Source: Prorocentrum cordatum
Lineage: Eukaryota > Sar > Dinophyceae > Prorocentrales > Prorocentraceae
Direction: 5' to 3'
DNA: 64,000 nt
Assembly: GCA_963575745.1 (NCBI GenBank)
Contig: CAUYUJ010001709.1
Coordinates: forward strand, 1-64,000
In this document: one piece after another, positions 41,588 through 52,350 of the stretch
Position numbering within the stretch: the stretch's first letter is position 1
Layout of the letters: each line of letters starts with the position of its first letter
Notes under the pieces: generated by a model
Told to the model about the DNA's origin: nothing
The model's input: the letters and a program-made list of their open reading frames with translations, nothing else
The model's database searches: none
Translations under genes and position numbers: made by a program

Positions 41588-43440
41588 TGCGGGCTGGCTG
41601 GGCGGCGGAGGGCTCCGACCGTCGCCCGGCATCTTCGAGGAGTTTTTCGAGGATGCGCGCCCGTGGCGATAGCCGCCAGCGCGACATCCTGCCCATCCTT
41701 CTCGAGGCCCTTGCCACCGAGGAGGATTCTAATTCGGTGCCACCTTGTCGTTCAGTGCTTCGGCGAGTTCAGCGTCGGCCCCACTTGCAGCCTGGGACGA
41801 CGGAGACCATCCGCCTCTACTGCGGCGTTGGCGAGCCGAGAGAGGATCGTGCTCCCCGCCTGATGGCCGCTCAGGCCGAGTGCGTGTCCCGGGTCCGCGA
41901 GGCCTGGTCGCACCTCGGTCCGCCGCCGCCCGACTTGGAGCCCTCGGGAGCCTTGGGCGAGCTCCGGGGATCGCGGCGATGCGATGGCGAGCCGTCGGTC
42001 GTCGCGCCGTTCGACGTGCGCAACCTCGCGCCCCCGCCCGTCCGCTTCGAGCCCGTGGACTTGGAGTCAGCTGGAGAAGCTCTCGCCGAGAAAGCAAGCG
42101 GAGATCAAGAGGTTGGAGGCGGGCGTCAGTCGCCCGCATTGGGACCCTGTACTTCTTCAACGGCCGCGAGTCTACGCCGCCTTCCTTCGGCGCGCCGAAG
42201 CTGCAGGGCCCATCGAGTACCGGCGCTCGGCGGAGACGGAGGTGGGCGCGTTCTCGGTCTGGAAGGAGTCGGGGGAGCAGAGAGTAATTGTATACGCAAG
42301 GCTCGCGAACTGCGTGTTCGATGAGCCCGACTCTGCAGAGCTCGCCACGGGCCAGGCCTTCAGCACGGCTCGTGCCGACGAGGGGCCGCCCATCATCGTC
42401 GGGGGCGCCGACGTCAAAGTCGCCTTCTACACGATGCTGCTGCCGAGCGACCTCCGCGCCCACTTCGGCCTGGCTCCTGCGCGGGCTGGCATGGTGAACG
42501 TGACGAGCGTCGAGGGCGAGGCCGTGTGCTCGCAGGACCGTGTCGTGCCGGTGTTGAGGGTGCTGCCGATGGGCTGGACGCAGGCCCTCTGGGCTTGCCA
42601 TTCGCTGCATGAGGCCATCATCGACAGCTCGACGAAGATGGGAGATCACGATTGGCTTCGTGACTCTGCGCCGCTGCCCCCCTTGGTCCCAGGCCTGCAC
42701 GAGGAGTACGTGGACAACTTCATCTCGCTGAGCCAGGACGCGGAGGATGTGAAGGACCGCGCCCTGTCCGCCATCCAGGCGCTGCAGGATGCTGGGCTGC
42801 CCGCACACCCGCCGAGCTGGGGGGCTGGGCTGGCGGTGAGACGCTGGGCCGGCGTTTCTCGGACCTCGAGGCCGCCGTGGAGGTGGCGCCGCGGTCAGCT
42901 TGGCGACTCCAGCTGGGCCTGCTGGCCTTGGCCGACAGGAAGTTTGTCAGCGGCCGCGAGCTGTCGAGCGTGATCAGCCATTGCATGTTTCGAGCCCTGA
43001 TTCGCAGGAAGCTCCTGAGCGCCCTCTCGGCGAGCTACGCGCACGTCGAGATTTTTAGAGACAGGTCAGGCCGACTCTGGGACAGTGTGCGGCAGGAGCT
43101 GCGCTTGGCTGCCGCGCTGGTGCCCTTGGCACGGCGGCAGCTGGGGGCCCGCTGGGACCCGCGGCCCACCGTCTTCGACGCCTCCGCGTGGGGCAGGGGC
43201 GCCATGCAGAAGCACGTGCCGGATGAGTGGCTGGCGGAGGCCGCCCTGTTCAACGAGCGGTGGCGTTCCTCACGGTCTGAGGAGGGCTCGGCGGCTGCTC
43301 GCGGAGATCTGGCGCCCGAGGCCGCCGTGTCCCAGTGTTTCAGCTCGGCCGCAACTCCGCGGCGTTGTGTTTCGGCAGCTAGGCGGGCGCCTTGGGGATT
43401 GCCAGCGCGGCGGCCCCGCTGCACGACATCAGCCCGTGAG
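41588..43440 (+). pseudogene. Retroelement polyprotein: reverse transcriptase and RNase H-like region
   Basis: Frame 1 (41588-42055) gives a linker with RQRDILPILLEAL and ends in FEPVDL. The sense passes to frame 2 near 42060: KQAEIKRLE, HWDPVLLQRPRVYAAFL, VGAFSVWKE, ARLANCVF. Then come RT motif A, ADVKVAFYTMLLP (Asp at 42410), PMGWTQALWACHSLHE, and motif C, EEYVDNFISL (YVDN at 42707-42718). The second Asp of the usual YxDD is Asn. A second shift near the G6 run at 42819-42824 leads to frame 1: GETLGRRFSDLE, WRLQLGLLALADRK, SGRELSSVISH, then VFDASAWGRGAM (43171 on), which resembles the first strand of RNase H. The match fades near 43380, and a CAT microsatellite starts at 43469. Three frame breaks make it a decayed copy unless the assembly has indels. 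Confidence 0.72.
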
Positions 43441-43468
43441 GTTTCCCCATCAACGGTGTTGATCCATA

Positions 43469-43470
43469 CG

Positions 43471-43506
<36 letters not shown>

Positions 43507-43745
43507 CATCATCATCATCATCTTCATCAGCAGCAGCATCAGCATCATCATCAGCATCGTCATCATCAGCAGCAGCATCATCATCCTCGTCATCCTCAGC
43601 ATCATAATCATCACCATCTTCATCATCAGCATCAGCATCAGCATTATCCTCCTCGTCGTCGTCGTCAGCATCCGCATCACCATCATCACCATCATCATCA
43701 TAACCAGAAGCATAGACATAATCATAACCATAATCATAATTTAAA
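43469..43745 (+). repeat. (CAT)n microsatellite with CAG units
   Basis: CAT/CAC/CAG units, about 275 bp, truncating the retroelement. On the minus strand it reads poly-Asp/Glu and on the plus strand poly-His. Neither is a gene. Confidence 0.92.
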
Positions 43746-44141
43746 TCAGATTGATCCACACGGGGTCGAACATTTGGTACTGGCCTTCGCTGCGATGTGT
43801 GACAATGTTGCTGGGAAAGGTCTCAGGACCTTCACGCGCGACGCGCCTCTACACTCCAGCTTGTGCGCACGTGCAGTGATTTGCTTTCCTTGGTCTGTGC
43901 TGGGCGTTTGATCGGCTTCTGCAGGCAGTTTCTGTACGCAGCTTTGCCCGCGGCTATGTGTTGGTAGTTGTTGCGCCCGGTGCTCCGACTCTGCGCCTTG
44001 CGCCAGCGTGCGTGGCAGTGCTTCTGGATTGCAGGAGCCTTTCAGAGGCACGTGCGCCCGACGGAGCAGCATGTGCGCGGGCCCCCTCTTGCTCCTGCCA
44101 CCCTGTCCTTGTCCCTCTTCCTTTTGTCAGTCCTCCTCCTC
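43746..44141. other. Spacer without a recognised gene
   Basis: About 400 bp between the microsatellite and the next element. No domain found. Confidence 0.45.
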
Positions 44142-44335
44142 TCGGGCCGGGCGAAAGGGGGGGATTGGGAAGGGGAGGTTACGAAGTTTGCTGCATGCAG
44201 CTGGTTTCGGCCTCGCCGAGGGGCCCATTCCTCGATACATAGCCGCCTCCGGCGCCGGGAGGCGCCGGGAAAATCAGCTACGTCAGCTGATTCTCAAACC
44301 CCCCTTTTGCTATCCCCCGCTTTTGCCCGACCCGA
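44142..44335 (+). mobile_element. MITE-like foldback element, family P, copy 3 with TCCTC target duplication
   Basis: Starts TCGGGCCGGGCGAAAGG and ends TTTTGCCCGACCCGA in inverted order, 194 bp. TCCTC precedes (44137-44141) and follows (44336-44340). The left side is part of a TCC stretch, so the duplication is less decisive than at 39120. Confidence 0.82.
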
Positions 44336-44346
44336 TCCTCCTGCTC

Positions 44347-44469
44347 AGCATCGCTCGGACGCGTGCCTCTTTTCTCGGCGAGGACCCTCGAGAGGCATCC
44401 TGGACCATCCTGCGAAACAGGGGCGCACGAGACCGACACGTGCACGGAGCCTGGACGTCCGAGCGCCGG
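44347..44469. mobile_element. MITE-like foldback element, family S, copy 2
   Basis: AGCATCGCTCGGACG at the left and GGACGTCCGAGCGCCGG at the right, 123 bp, 11 bp downstream of family P copy 3. The interior CTCGGCGAGGACCC and GCACGAGACCGACACGTGCA match copy 1. Confidence 0.75.
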
Positions 44470-44518
44470 CGAGCCGGCGTCCCGACGCTCCGGGCAGGGT
44501 TCGTGGCCATATCCATTT

Positions 44519-44804
44519 GGCATCGCTCGGACGTCTCCTTCTCCTCCTCCTCCTCCTCCTCCTCCTCCTCCTCCTCCTCCTCCTCTTCCTCCTCCCCCTC
44601 CTCCTCCTCCTTCTCCTTCTCCTCCTCCTCCTCCTCCTCCTTCCCAGAAGGCGGGAGGGCTTCTCAGAAACCTTGCCGCCTTCTGGGAAGGCCTGCGGCA
44701 TTTTTCCTTCGGCGAGGACCATCGAGGAGCATCCTTGATCATTTGGCGAAAAAGCCACGCACGAAGCCGAAACAAGCACAGGGAATGGACGTCCGAGCGA
44801 TGCC
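44519..44804. mobile_element. MITE-like foldback element, family S, copy 3, with internal TCC expansion
   Basis: Left end GGCATCGCTCGGACGTCTCC, right end GGACGTCCGAGCGATGCC. The family core (TCGGCGAGGACCATCGAGGA, GCACGAAGCCGAAACAAGCA) lies at 44706-44785. Between them a TCC tract (44535-44640) and a hairpin, TTCCCAGAAGGCGGGAGGG against CCGCCTTCTGGGAA, have been inserted. This roughly doubles the length. Confidence 0.75.
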
Positions 44805-44977
44805 CAGTCCATTGCAGCCTGGAGTCCCGGGCTCTCTCCCCGAGGAGCCCGGGGCGCACTGGCTGTGGACAAAACTCTGGCCTCCAGAGGCTCGATGTTT
44901 CATCCATGCTCAGTGCGCCTCGGCCTTGCGGCGTCGCTTCGGAGAAAGTCCAAGACGCACTGGATGTGGACGTGCAT

Positions 44978-45150
44978 ATTTCAGCAGGAGGGAAAAACAC
45001 GCAGACACGACGAATCATCGATTCCACAGAAAATAGCGGAAAACATGGGGAGTGGGGGGGGAGAAGACGAACATCCAGAACATGTGGGAAGATGTGGGAA
45101 TCTTGAGACTTTTGTGCGCATCTGGACGTGGACATACTCTGGGCCCCTTC
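44978..45150. repeat. Dispersed repeat family D, copy 4
   Basis: AGGAGGGAAAAACACGCAGA, CGACGAATCATCGATTCC, then AACATGGGGAGTGGGGGGGG. GACGCACTGGA(T/C)GTGGACGT-like words at about 44949 and 45153 bracket it as direct repeats. Confidence 0.62.
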
Positions 45151-45955
45151 AGAGACGCACTGGACGTGGACATACAGACTGCCCGTGGGCGCCACCCCGG
45201 GGCGGCGGCCTGTGCCCAGGCGGCAGCCCCCGCCGAGGGGCCGCACACCCAGGCGGAGGCCGAGGAGGTGCGGGCCGCGAGGAGGCCGCCCACGCCGCGA
45301 AGAGGCCGACCGCGTTGCCCCAGCGGCCACGGCGCCGCCGCTGTGGCCGACATCGTCGTCGTCGTGGTCCTCGTGGTCTTCGGACTTGTCGTTGCCCTGC
45401 TCTCGGTCTTCCCTCCCTCTCGCCCCCCGTCCTCGTCCTCATCATTCCCTTCCCTCCTCGTCGTCGTGTCTTTCTTTTGTATGTCTTTGTTACTTGATTC
45501 ATGCTGGTGTTTTCGTTTTGTGTTGTCTATCTCTCTGTCTCTCTTTCTCTCTCTCTCTCTCCCTATTTGGTTTCTCTCTCACTCTCTCTCTATTCATTTT
45601 TATATACATATATATATGTGTGTAGGTATGCATGCATCTCACAGATGCCACAAATGCACATCTATGCATATTGCCTCCGCTTCATGGCCTACGTGCTCAC
45701 CCATCCTCCGCCTCGTCACAGGGTTCGTCCCTGTCGTCGTCCATCCGTGTCCCTCTCCTATACCGGGCACGCAAACACTAGTTCGGCTCATTCTACACAG
45801 GAGGGGGCAGAGAAGGACGGGGGGGGGGAGGTGGCCGCCCGTGGCGGGCGGCGCGTCTCTCGTGGAGGAGGCCAGGGGGACGGGGCCCCGGGCGCCGCCC
45901 GGGCGGCCGAGCGGGCGCGTACGTGTCGTTGTGACTTTTCGGGGCTCGTTCCCTT

Positions 45956-45989
<34 letters not shown>

Positions 45990-46507
45990 AAACAAAAGAA
46001 GAACATCAAAAAAACGGTGGAGTGCTGGTCCAGATGAATCAGGTCGAACGAGTCACTGGGGCCTTCCGCTCACTCCCACCCTCCCTCGTGCAGCATACGC
46101 ACCAATGATGCCGCCGCGACGTGGACTAGCACCGGCGCTCACTCGCACCTGTCGAGCGGGACGCACTCATTCCTGGCCCGCGTTGTATTCGGCAGGGAGA
46201 GAAACGAGCACGGTACGCAAACGGGCGTGAACGGATTTTCCAGAAGATCATTGGGAGGTGCTGCGCGGCGAAAGTATCAGTTAGCGTTCTTTTGCGCGGC
46301 TCAATGGTCGACAATACAGGCACGACGCTCAAATATGGACCGCTTTGAGTCCGGAGTGGGCTCGCCGTTTTTTGGGCCACTCCGTGGTGGTTCCTCGAGC
46401 TCTCCTCGCACACCCTGGCGTTCACGGCGCCAAAGTGCGCGTCGTTCCGCATTCTGTCGTTCCTTCTTGCAGCAGCTTTGCTGCGCCCCTCCGTCGTTGA
46501 AAGTCCG
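45151..46507. other. About 1.35 kb without a recognised gene
   Basis: Contains (CT)n at about 45530-45596, (TA)/(TATG) words at 45600-45625, and (GA)n at 45958-45989. Long Ser/Leu- or Arg-rich frames here are repeat artefacts. Confidence 0.5.
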
Positions 46508-46690
46508 TACTCCAGATTTCGTAATAAAGGGAGGGGGGTCTCATTTCGGGGGGGGTCTCTTCCAGGCTATCTTGGAGGGCCTGGGGGGGTCTGGGGACGA
46601 TGTTTTGGAGGGTTCTCCCACGGGGGAGGTCTGAAATGGCTTGTCTTGGAGGGTCCAGACCCCCTCCCTTTTATTACGAAATCTGGAGTA
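46508..46690 (+). mobile_element. MITE-like foldback element, family M, copy 3
   Basis: TACTCCAGATTTCGTAATAA and its mirror, 183 bp. Nearly identical to 19075-19258 and 60744-60926 and in the same orientation. Flanking bases CCG and GGG do not match. Confidence 0.83.
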
Positions 46691-46734
46691 GGGTGTTTTT
46701 CCTGCCACGGCAAGCCTCGGCCACAGGTGCGCCC

Positions 46735-47110
46735 CCCGACATCAGCCAAGGAACGGCTCGGAAACCGCAGCCCCCCTCCCTCGAGGATAGGACAACCCCT
46801 AACCCTAATACCACTGGAGGCGTGGCCTCACTGACATCAGCCAGAATCAGCCAAGGAACGGCCCGACAACCGCAGCCCCTGCTTCATCGAGGATAGCTCA
46901 GCCACGCGCAGAGGGGACGGGGGAAGGCTTCTTAGAAGCACCCCTGCTTCTTGGAAGGCGCGGGCCTTCTACAGATGTAAGGCCGGCGCCTCATGAGAAG
47001 CAGCCCCCTTCTAAGAAGCCGTCCCCCCCTGCCCCTACCCCCTTATGCGCGCCGCCAAGTAGCAGAACCCCTAACCCTAATACCAGATTGAAGGCGTGGC
47101 CTCGCTGAGG
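46735..47110 (+). repeat. ~108-bp direct repeat with telomere-like CCCTAACCCTAA, and foldback
   Basis: ATCAGCCAAGGAACGGC(T/C)CG plus CCGCAGCCCC and TCGAGGATAG occur at about 46741 and 46849. ACCCCTAACCCTAATACCA followed by GGCGTGGCCTC occurs at about 46795 and 47067. Between them (46915-47035) is a foldback with GGCTTCTTAGAAGC and CTTCTAAGAAGCCG arms. Two CCCTAA units alone do not make a telomere. Confidence 0.6.
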
Positions 47111-48559
47111 ACCCCGTCTTTGCATCGGGAATAAATCTGGGCGGCGCGGCCTGATGCATCTGCAGAAGTCTCGGGCCTTCAAACTTAGGTCGCCTTCCAA
47201 TGGGCTGGGGTCCTTGTCTTGCTCATCACGCCCTCGCTCAACGCGGTCCTTGCTGCAGCGTCTTGACCGCATCGCGCATCGCGTTCACGCGGAGTCTTCG
47301 CCGCGCCCGGGCCGGGCAGTATGCCGCCCGCTCGCGCGCGGCCGGCCGCCGCGGGGCGCTGGTCCCAGAAGCCGCGCAGTGGGGAGGCGATAAATAGGGG
47401 GGGGGGGAAGGGGGGCAGCGATGGCTGCCCGGACGGGGCCCTGTGGCCTTGAGGGCCCGAAGAGGGCACGTGTCTTTCCCCCCCCCCCCATCTATCGTCC
47501 CCGAAGCAGCTCATGCCGAAAAGTTTGCGGCGCGCTCATTCTGGATCGCCATCCAACGCGCCCCTTCAGTACGGGCTCTGAGCGAGTCTAACAAAAGACG
47601 CCCTCGCGGGCGCGGCACAACTGCAAGGTTGTCCAAGGTTTTGTTCGACCTGTGGGCAGCCTTGATACGATTTCACTGGAGCTCTAGGCAAAGCTGATGA
47701 TAGTGTATCAGAAGTGTGGGCAGGGGCAGTAGGACTCCGTGTGAGTTGTGGGATGTTTTTCACAGCTTCACATCAGAATTCCAGGCACTCCCCGAGCAGC
47801 TATTAAACGTGATGTTCGACCTCAGAGGGTACAGAACTCCACTGCGATTCTGTGAAAAAGTGTTGAGGCCCTTGTACAGTGCAGTTTCGGTACGATCGGT
47901 CGTGTAGGCAGCTCGGACGTTGTTCTAGGATGTTTGTAAAGCTGGTTGGATTACGTCCGAGCTGCAGGCAGCTCGGGTGGGCATTTATTTGAAGGTACTC
48001 GCAGATATGTCGCAGAGATGTGGTAATGATTAAGAGGAGGAGCCGAACGAGGGGGATAAACACATGAGGTGGGCTGGCATGTCCCTGGGCCCCTGGCGAC
48101 TCTACAATGACCCAGGATCGAGGAGAGGAAACCAATTAGCGACGGGGTGACGCAGGGGGAGGGGGCATGGGGGCGAATGACAAGAGTGGTGGGATGGATG
48201 GATCGTTGGATAAACAGGGTAAACAGGTGTCCTTGGATCCTACTTCGACCGTGCAGAAGGGACCTGTCAAAGCTTTCTGGGGTCCTTTTACCATACTGTC
48301 GGCCTGGATTAGTAGGTCGTCCCTGCCAGCTCAAGGGTACCCTTGTGTCCTGTGCCTCGCGACACGTGCATTCTTACACTCCTATGGCGATGTGGCCCTC
48401 GGAAGGGTCTTGTGTCCTCTCGCGTGTCCTGTCCAATCAAGGCCGACTGTAGATGCTCACCGTGGTCGGGCGTGGACCCTCCCACGGACATTCTAACGGT
48501 CGCGCGCGCAGCCGAAACATCACCCACCACGTGCTTGCCCGAAAGTATTGCACGGTCTC
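47111..48559. other. About 1.45 kb without a recognised gene
   Basis: GC-rich to 47500, with poly-G and poly-C runs at about 47396-47406 and 47479-47489, then more balanced. Open frames are short and unassigned. Confidence 0.5.
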
Positions 48560-48735
48560 CCTACGTGGAGGAGGAGGAGGAGGAGGAGAAGGAGGGGGAG
48601 GAGGAGCATGAGGAGGAGGAGGAGGAGGAGGAGGAGGAGGAGGAGGAGGGAAGGACGAGGAGGAGGAGGACGAGGAGGAGGAGGAGGAGGAGGAGGAGGG
48701 GAAGGAGCATGAACAGGAGGATGAGGAGGACCCGA
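48560..48735 (+). repeat. (GGA)n microsatellite
   Basis: GGA units with GCATGA and GACGA interruptions. Confidence 0.9.
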
Positions 48736-48769
48736 ACGTGCTTGTGTCTGAAACATCAACCGCAATGTG

Positions 48770-49260
48770 CCTTCCTCGCAGTGCCAGATGCTGCCACTGC
48801 TTCTCGCAGGGGCTGGTCCTGGCGCTTAGCCGATGGGCCTCTGCTGCGCACCACTCGGAGTGCCAGTTGCTGCCGCTGCACGCCCTCTCACACGACCCAA
48901 CCCCGGCGTTGTAGCTGACCACATGCCGCTCTCGCACCCTGCTCCTCGCAGTGCCCGCCTCTCGGCCGCCTCTGCCTGCCGAGCCGCAAGCATTGTTATC
49001 CCGGCGTTGCAGCGGATGGCGTGCTGCTCCTGTGCTGGCATGGTGCGCTGGCCACTGCCGATGCCGCCGCCACTGCACACCTTCTCGCACGAGCCGCCCC
49101 CAGCGTTGCAGCTGATCGCGTTGCCGCTTCTGCACTTTTCGCTGCCCTCTCGGACGAATTACCGCCAACATGCAGCTGATGACGTGCTGCTCCTGCTCTG
49201 CCCTGTGGCGCGGGCCTCGGTTGTCGCCGCCTCCACCGTGGGCGGAGGAGACGGGAGCAG
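48770..49260 (+). repeat. Degenerate repeat with GTTGC/GCTGCTCC words
   Basis: Phrases such as GTTGCAGC(G/T)GAT, TCTCGCAC(C/G) and CTGCCGATGCCGCCGC(C) recur at roughly 60-110 bp. Divergence is high and the boundaries are uncertain. Confidence 0.4.
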
Positions 49261-49599
49261 ACGGTCTCCGATTCCAAGCTCAGGGCGCGCGCGACGAGCA
49301 CCCGCAGTGCCTAAAGCTTGGGGGCATAGAACTCAACGTCGTTCGTGAACGCATTGAACAGGGCGCCTCGTAGTTGAACTTCTGCGTCAAGCACCTTGGG
49401 CGCGGTGGGTTTGCCGTCGGAGGGTTGCGAGGAGAGGATGAGCACACCGAGGCGTCGATGCCTTCGAGGCATGTGTTGAACGCGTTCGCCTTCAGATAAC
49501 GGCTCAGAACGATAAAAGTGCAAACGGCTTCTCTTCTCTACTGCAGAGACAAGCTTAGCATGATGACATGTGCGCAGGATGAGGGCAACGTATCCACGT

Positions 49600-50221
49600 C
49601 CCCCGATCCTCTCCTCATACTTCGGGGGCCGCGTTGTTCGGTAGGGCATACTGTCTACGAACTGCGCGAGGCTGCTATGCAGTCGCGAGCTTCCCACTTC
49701 TCTCGAAAACCACCGTGAATGGTGTGCAAGGCTGGGCACTTGTTCCTTTTTCTCCTCTCCTCTTTTTCGGGTCCGCGTGGTTCGGTAGGGCAGGCCGTCT
49801 GCGGACTGCGAGAGGCTACTATGCAGTCGCGAGCCGCCCACTCCCGTCGTGGAGAAGCCTTTTCCCCTAACGTGTGAAGGGTGGGCAAGGCTGGGCATTG
49901 TTTACTCCAGATTTTGTAATAAAACGGAGGGGGTCTGGACCCTCCAAGACAAGCCATTTCAGACCCCCCCCCCTGTGGGAGAACCCTCCAAAACATCGTC
50001 CCCAGACCCCCCCAGGCCCTCCAAGATAGCCTGGAAGAGACCCCCCCCCGAAATGAGACCCCCTCTCCCTTTATTACGAAATCTGGAGTACCCGTCTCCT
50101 CTCCTCTTACTTCTGGGGCCGCGTGTTCCGGTAGGGCACGTGCCCGCGGTCTCCGCGAGGCCGCAGTCGCGAGCTCACCACTCCCCTCTCGGGGAAGAAG
50201 CCCTCCCATGAAATGTGAAGG
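49600..50221 (+). repeat. ~130-bp tandem repeat, three copies, split by a MITE
   Basis: Each copy runs through TCGG(T/G), GCGT(G/T)(G/T)TTC(G/C)GGTAGGGCA, an ACTGCG(C/A)GAGGCT-like word, GCAGTCGCGAGC, and GTG(T/A)A(A/G)GG. Copies lie at about 49613-49735, 49755-49912 and 50095-50220. The family M element 49913-50090 sits between copies 2 and 3, while the junction of copies 1 and 2 preserves the empty site. Confidence 0.75.
49913..50090 (-). mobile_element. MITE-like foldback element, family M, copy 4
   Basis: TACTCCAGATTTTGTAATAA at the left and TTATTACGAAATCTGGAGTA at the right, 178 bp, same orientation as copy 1. The left flank GGGCATTGTT and right flank CCCGTCTCCTCTCC match the uninterrupted GGGCACTTGTTCCTTTTTCT at the previous repeat junction. 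No target duplication is apparent. Confidence 0.83.
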
Positions 50222-50332
50222 TCTCCTCCTCCTCCTCCTCCTCCTCCCCCTCCTCCTCCTCCTCCTCCTCCTCCTCCTCCTCCTCCTCCTCCTCCTCCTC
50301 CTCCTCCCCCTCCTCCTCCTCCGCCTCTTGGA
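50222..50332 (+). repeat. (TCC)n microsatellite
   Basis: TCC units with three CCC changes. Confidence 0.9.
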
Positions 50333-51040
50333 CCACCCCCCCCCTGCGTCCAGGGCCCGCTGCGGCCCCCCCCCAGTGTGGCGGTGGGCGCACGTTTTGT
50401 GGCCTTGGCCATGCAGTTGCCCGCGAGAGCCCGTCTGCTCGCGGATGGAGACCTTGCGCAAACGATGTTCCTGCATGTGGACAAGGAAAGGAAAGTCAAG
50501 CTTGCTCATCCGTGCCTGTACGTGTCCATTCGTCTCGAGACCCCATGTGCCTCCGCCATAGAGGCGCGCGGTCCGTACGCGGGCTCGTCCGCTCCTGGAA
50601 GCGTTGCTTTGCCACGTGGCCACGACGCGATACCCCGCCACCCGTCCTGAGCCCGTTGCCCAGCCACCCACGCGGCCTGCACCCCAGGGTGAAGGAGGAG
50701 GGGATGGGGAAGGGGCCCGATGAGGCCAGCGTAGGCGGTCGAACGAGACTGAGCGGATTACTCGATTGGTTCGGCGTCAAGGGTACGCGCGTCTTCGTTC
50801 ATGTCTGGCGCGCCGATGCTCAACCTCCTCCTTGTCCCGTTTCCCTCCGTCCTCACTCTCTCTCTCTCTCTCGCGCCCTCCTCGTTCCTCCTTCCTTCCT
50901 CCCTCCTTGTCTTTGGGCGGGCAGCTCTTTATTTTGCACAGACTGCTCCAAGGCAGGCCGGGGCCGGCAGAGCTGCATAGCGTGCTCGCCACTAATGGTC
51001 ATAGTGGGCCTCCATCTCGCTCTCCTGTTCTCTTTCTTTT

Positions 51041-51075
<35 letters not shown>

Positions 51076-51762
51076 CTCCCCCTTCTCTGTTGTTTGTATT
51101 TGTTGCTGGTTATATCTCTCTTTCCCCCTCTCGTTTTGTTCTCTCTCCCTCCCTCTCTCTCTCTGTCTCTCTCTCTCTCTCTCTGTCTCTCTCTCCCCCT
51201 CTCTCTCTCTCGGCTTTTCCGGAGCAGGCCTCCTCGCCCGCGCCCTTTCGGCGTCCTCGCCGTCGTGCCACCCTCTCCCTCCCAGCCCTCCTCTCCGGGC
51301 CGGGGAGGGAGGCCCAGAGACCGGGTGCCGTTGTCATGTTCGCTGCACGCGGCCCCCAGACGTCCCGAGCCCATGCTTCGGAGCAACTCGTCGACGGCCC
51401 TCGAGTCCCCGCGAGAGGGCCTCAAGAGGCCGAAACGGGCGAGAAACAGCACCTCCGTCTTGCTTTTTGTGCTCCCAGAAGCTCTACGCCCTCAGTTGAG
51501 TGTATATTATCCAGCGAGCCCGCCCAACACATCTCGGGCGACTCGTATGCAGCGGCCCAGGTCGAGTTCATAGCTCTGACGCGCACCCAGCTCAGAGGCA
51601 GACAGTTGCCTCTGGTGGCATCTCTGGGGAGCGCGCCGCCGCACCTGAGCAGCAGGCGCCTGCCCGAGTCGAGCAGAGCCCTCCGCCGCGGCGCCCGCGC
51701 CGGGCGGCGCCCGCGCCGCCCGGCCGCTCCGCGACCCGAAGAAGAAACTCGGCGGCGGGCGC
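50333..51762. repeat. Spacer with long (CT)n region at 50855-51212
   Basis: Two CT-rich blocks (about 50857-50875 and 51030-51212, with GT and CCC interruptions) occupy the middle. The rest (50333-50850 and 51215-51760) has no recognised gene. The 452-codon + frame across it is Ser/Leu-rich repeat translation. Confidence 0.6.
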
Positions 51763-51946
51763 GGGGGGGAAATGAGAAGGGGCGGGACTTCCGAGGCTTC
51801 TGAGAAGTTTCTGGACTTCTGAGAGGGCGTCTGAGAAGTTCTGTCTGTATTCGAAATAGGCCAAGGAAGCGTCTCAGAAGCCCCCTGGACTTCTAAGAAG
51901 TCCCGCGGCCTTCTGAGAAGGCCTTCTCCTTCTCATTTCCCCCCTG
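51763..51946. mobile_element. Foldback element, family E (GGGGGGAAATGAGAAGG ends)
   Basis: Left end GGGGGGAAATGAGAAGG, right end CCTTCTCATTTCCCCCC, 184 bp, with repeated CTTCTGAGAAG words inside (GGACTTCTGAGA, GGCCTTCTGAGAAGGCC). A related element is at 61391-61570 and a shorter relative at 46915-47035. Confidence 0.72.
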
Positions 51947-52191
51947 GGCTCGTCGCCAGGAAACAACGCCGTAAACATGAACTTTCGACGATCCGCGCGG
52001 AGTTCTTGGATCTGCGCTGGAACGCCCTGGCGTCGCCTCCGTCGCCGCCCCTGGCGCGCTCCGCGCGTCAGGGAGGGGGGGGTCCAGCGCAGACCGAAGA
52101 AGCACGTGCGGGCCGTCGAGCATTGATGTGCATGGCGGTGTTGTTCTTCTTCCAGCGACGATGCCCTGCTGAGGCAAGCGCCGCGGCAAGT
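51947..52191. other. Spacer without a recognised feature
   Basis: Ordinary-complexity sequence, about 245 bp. Confidence 0.4.
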
Positions 52192-52350
52192 ATCAGGAGG
52201 GGAAACACACACAAACACACACACACACGGACACAGTGCATCGACGATCCCCCAGAACAGATGGGAAACCATGGGAAGTTGGGGGGGGAGAAGACGACAG
52301 CCCAGAGCACATGGGAAAAAAGATGGGGAATCCTTGGATTTGTGCCTCCT
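52192..52350. repeat. Dispersed repeat family D, copy 5
   Basis: AGGAGGGGAAACACACACAA, CATCGACGATCCCCCAGAAC, then AACCATGGGAAGTTGGGGGG and ATGGGGAATCCTTGGATTTG. Confidence 0.66.

Noticed and set aside
43379-43759. Asp-rich protein on the minus strand
   Set aside because: It is the reverse translation of a CAT microsatellite.
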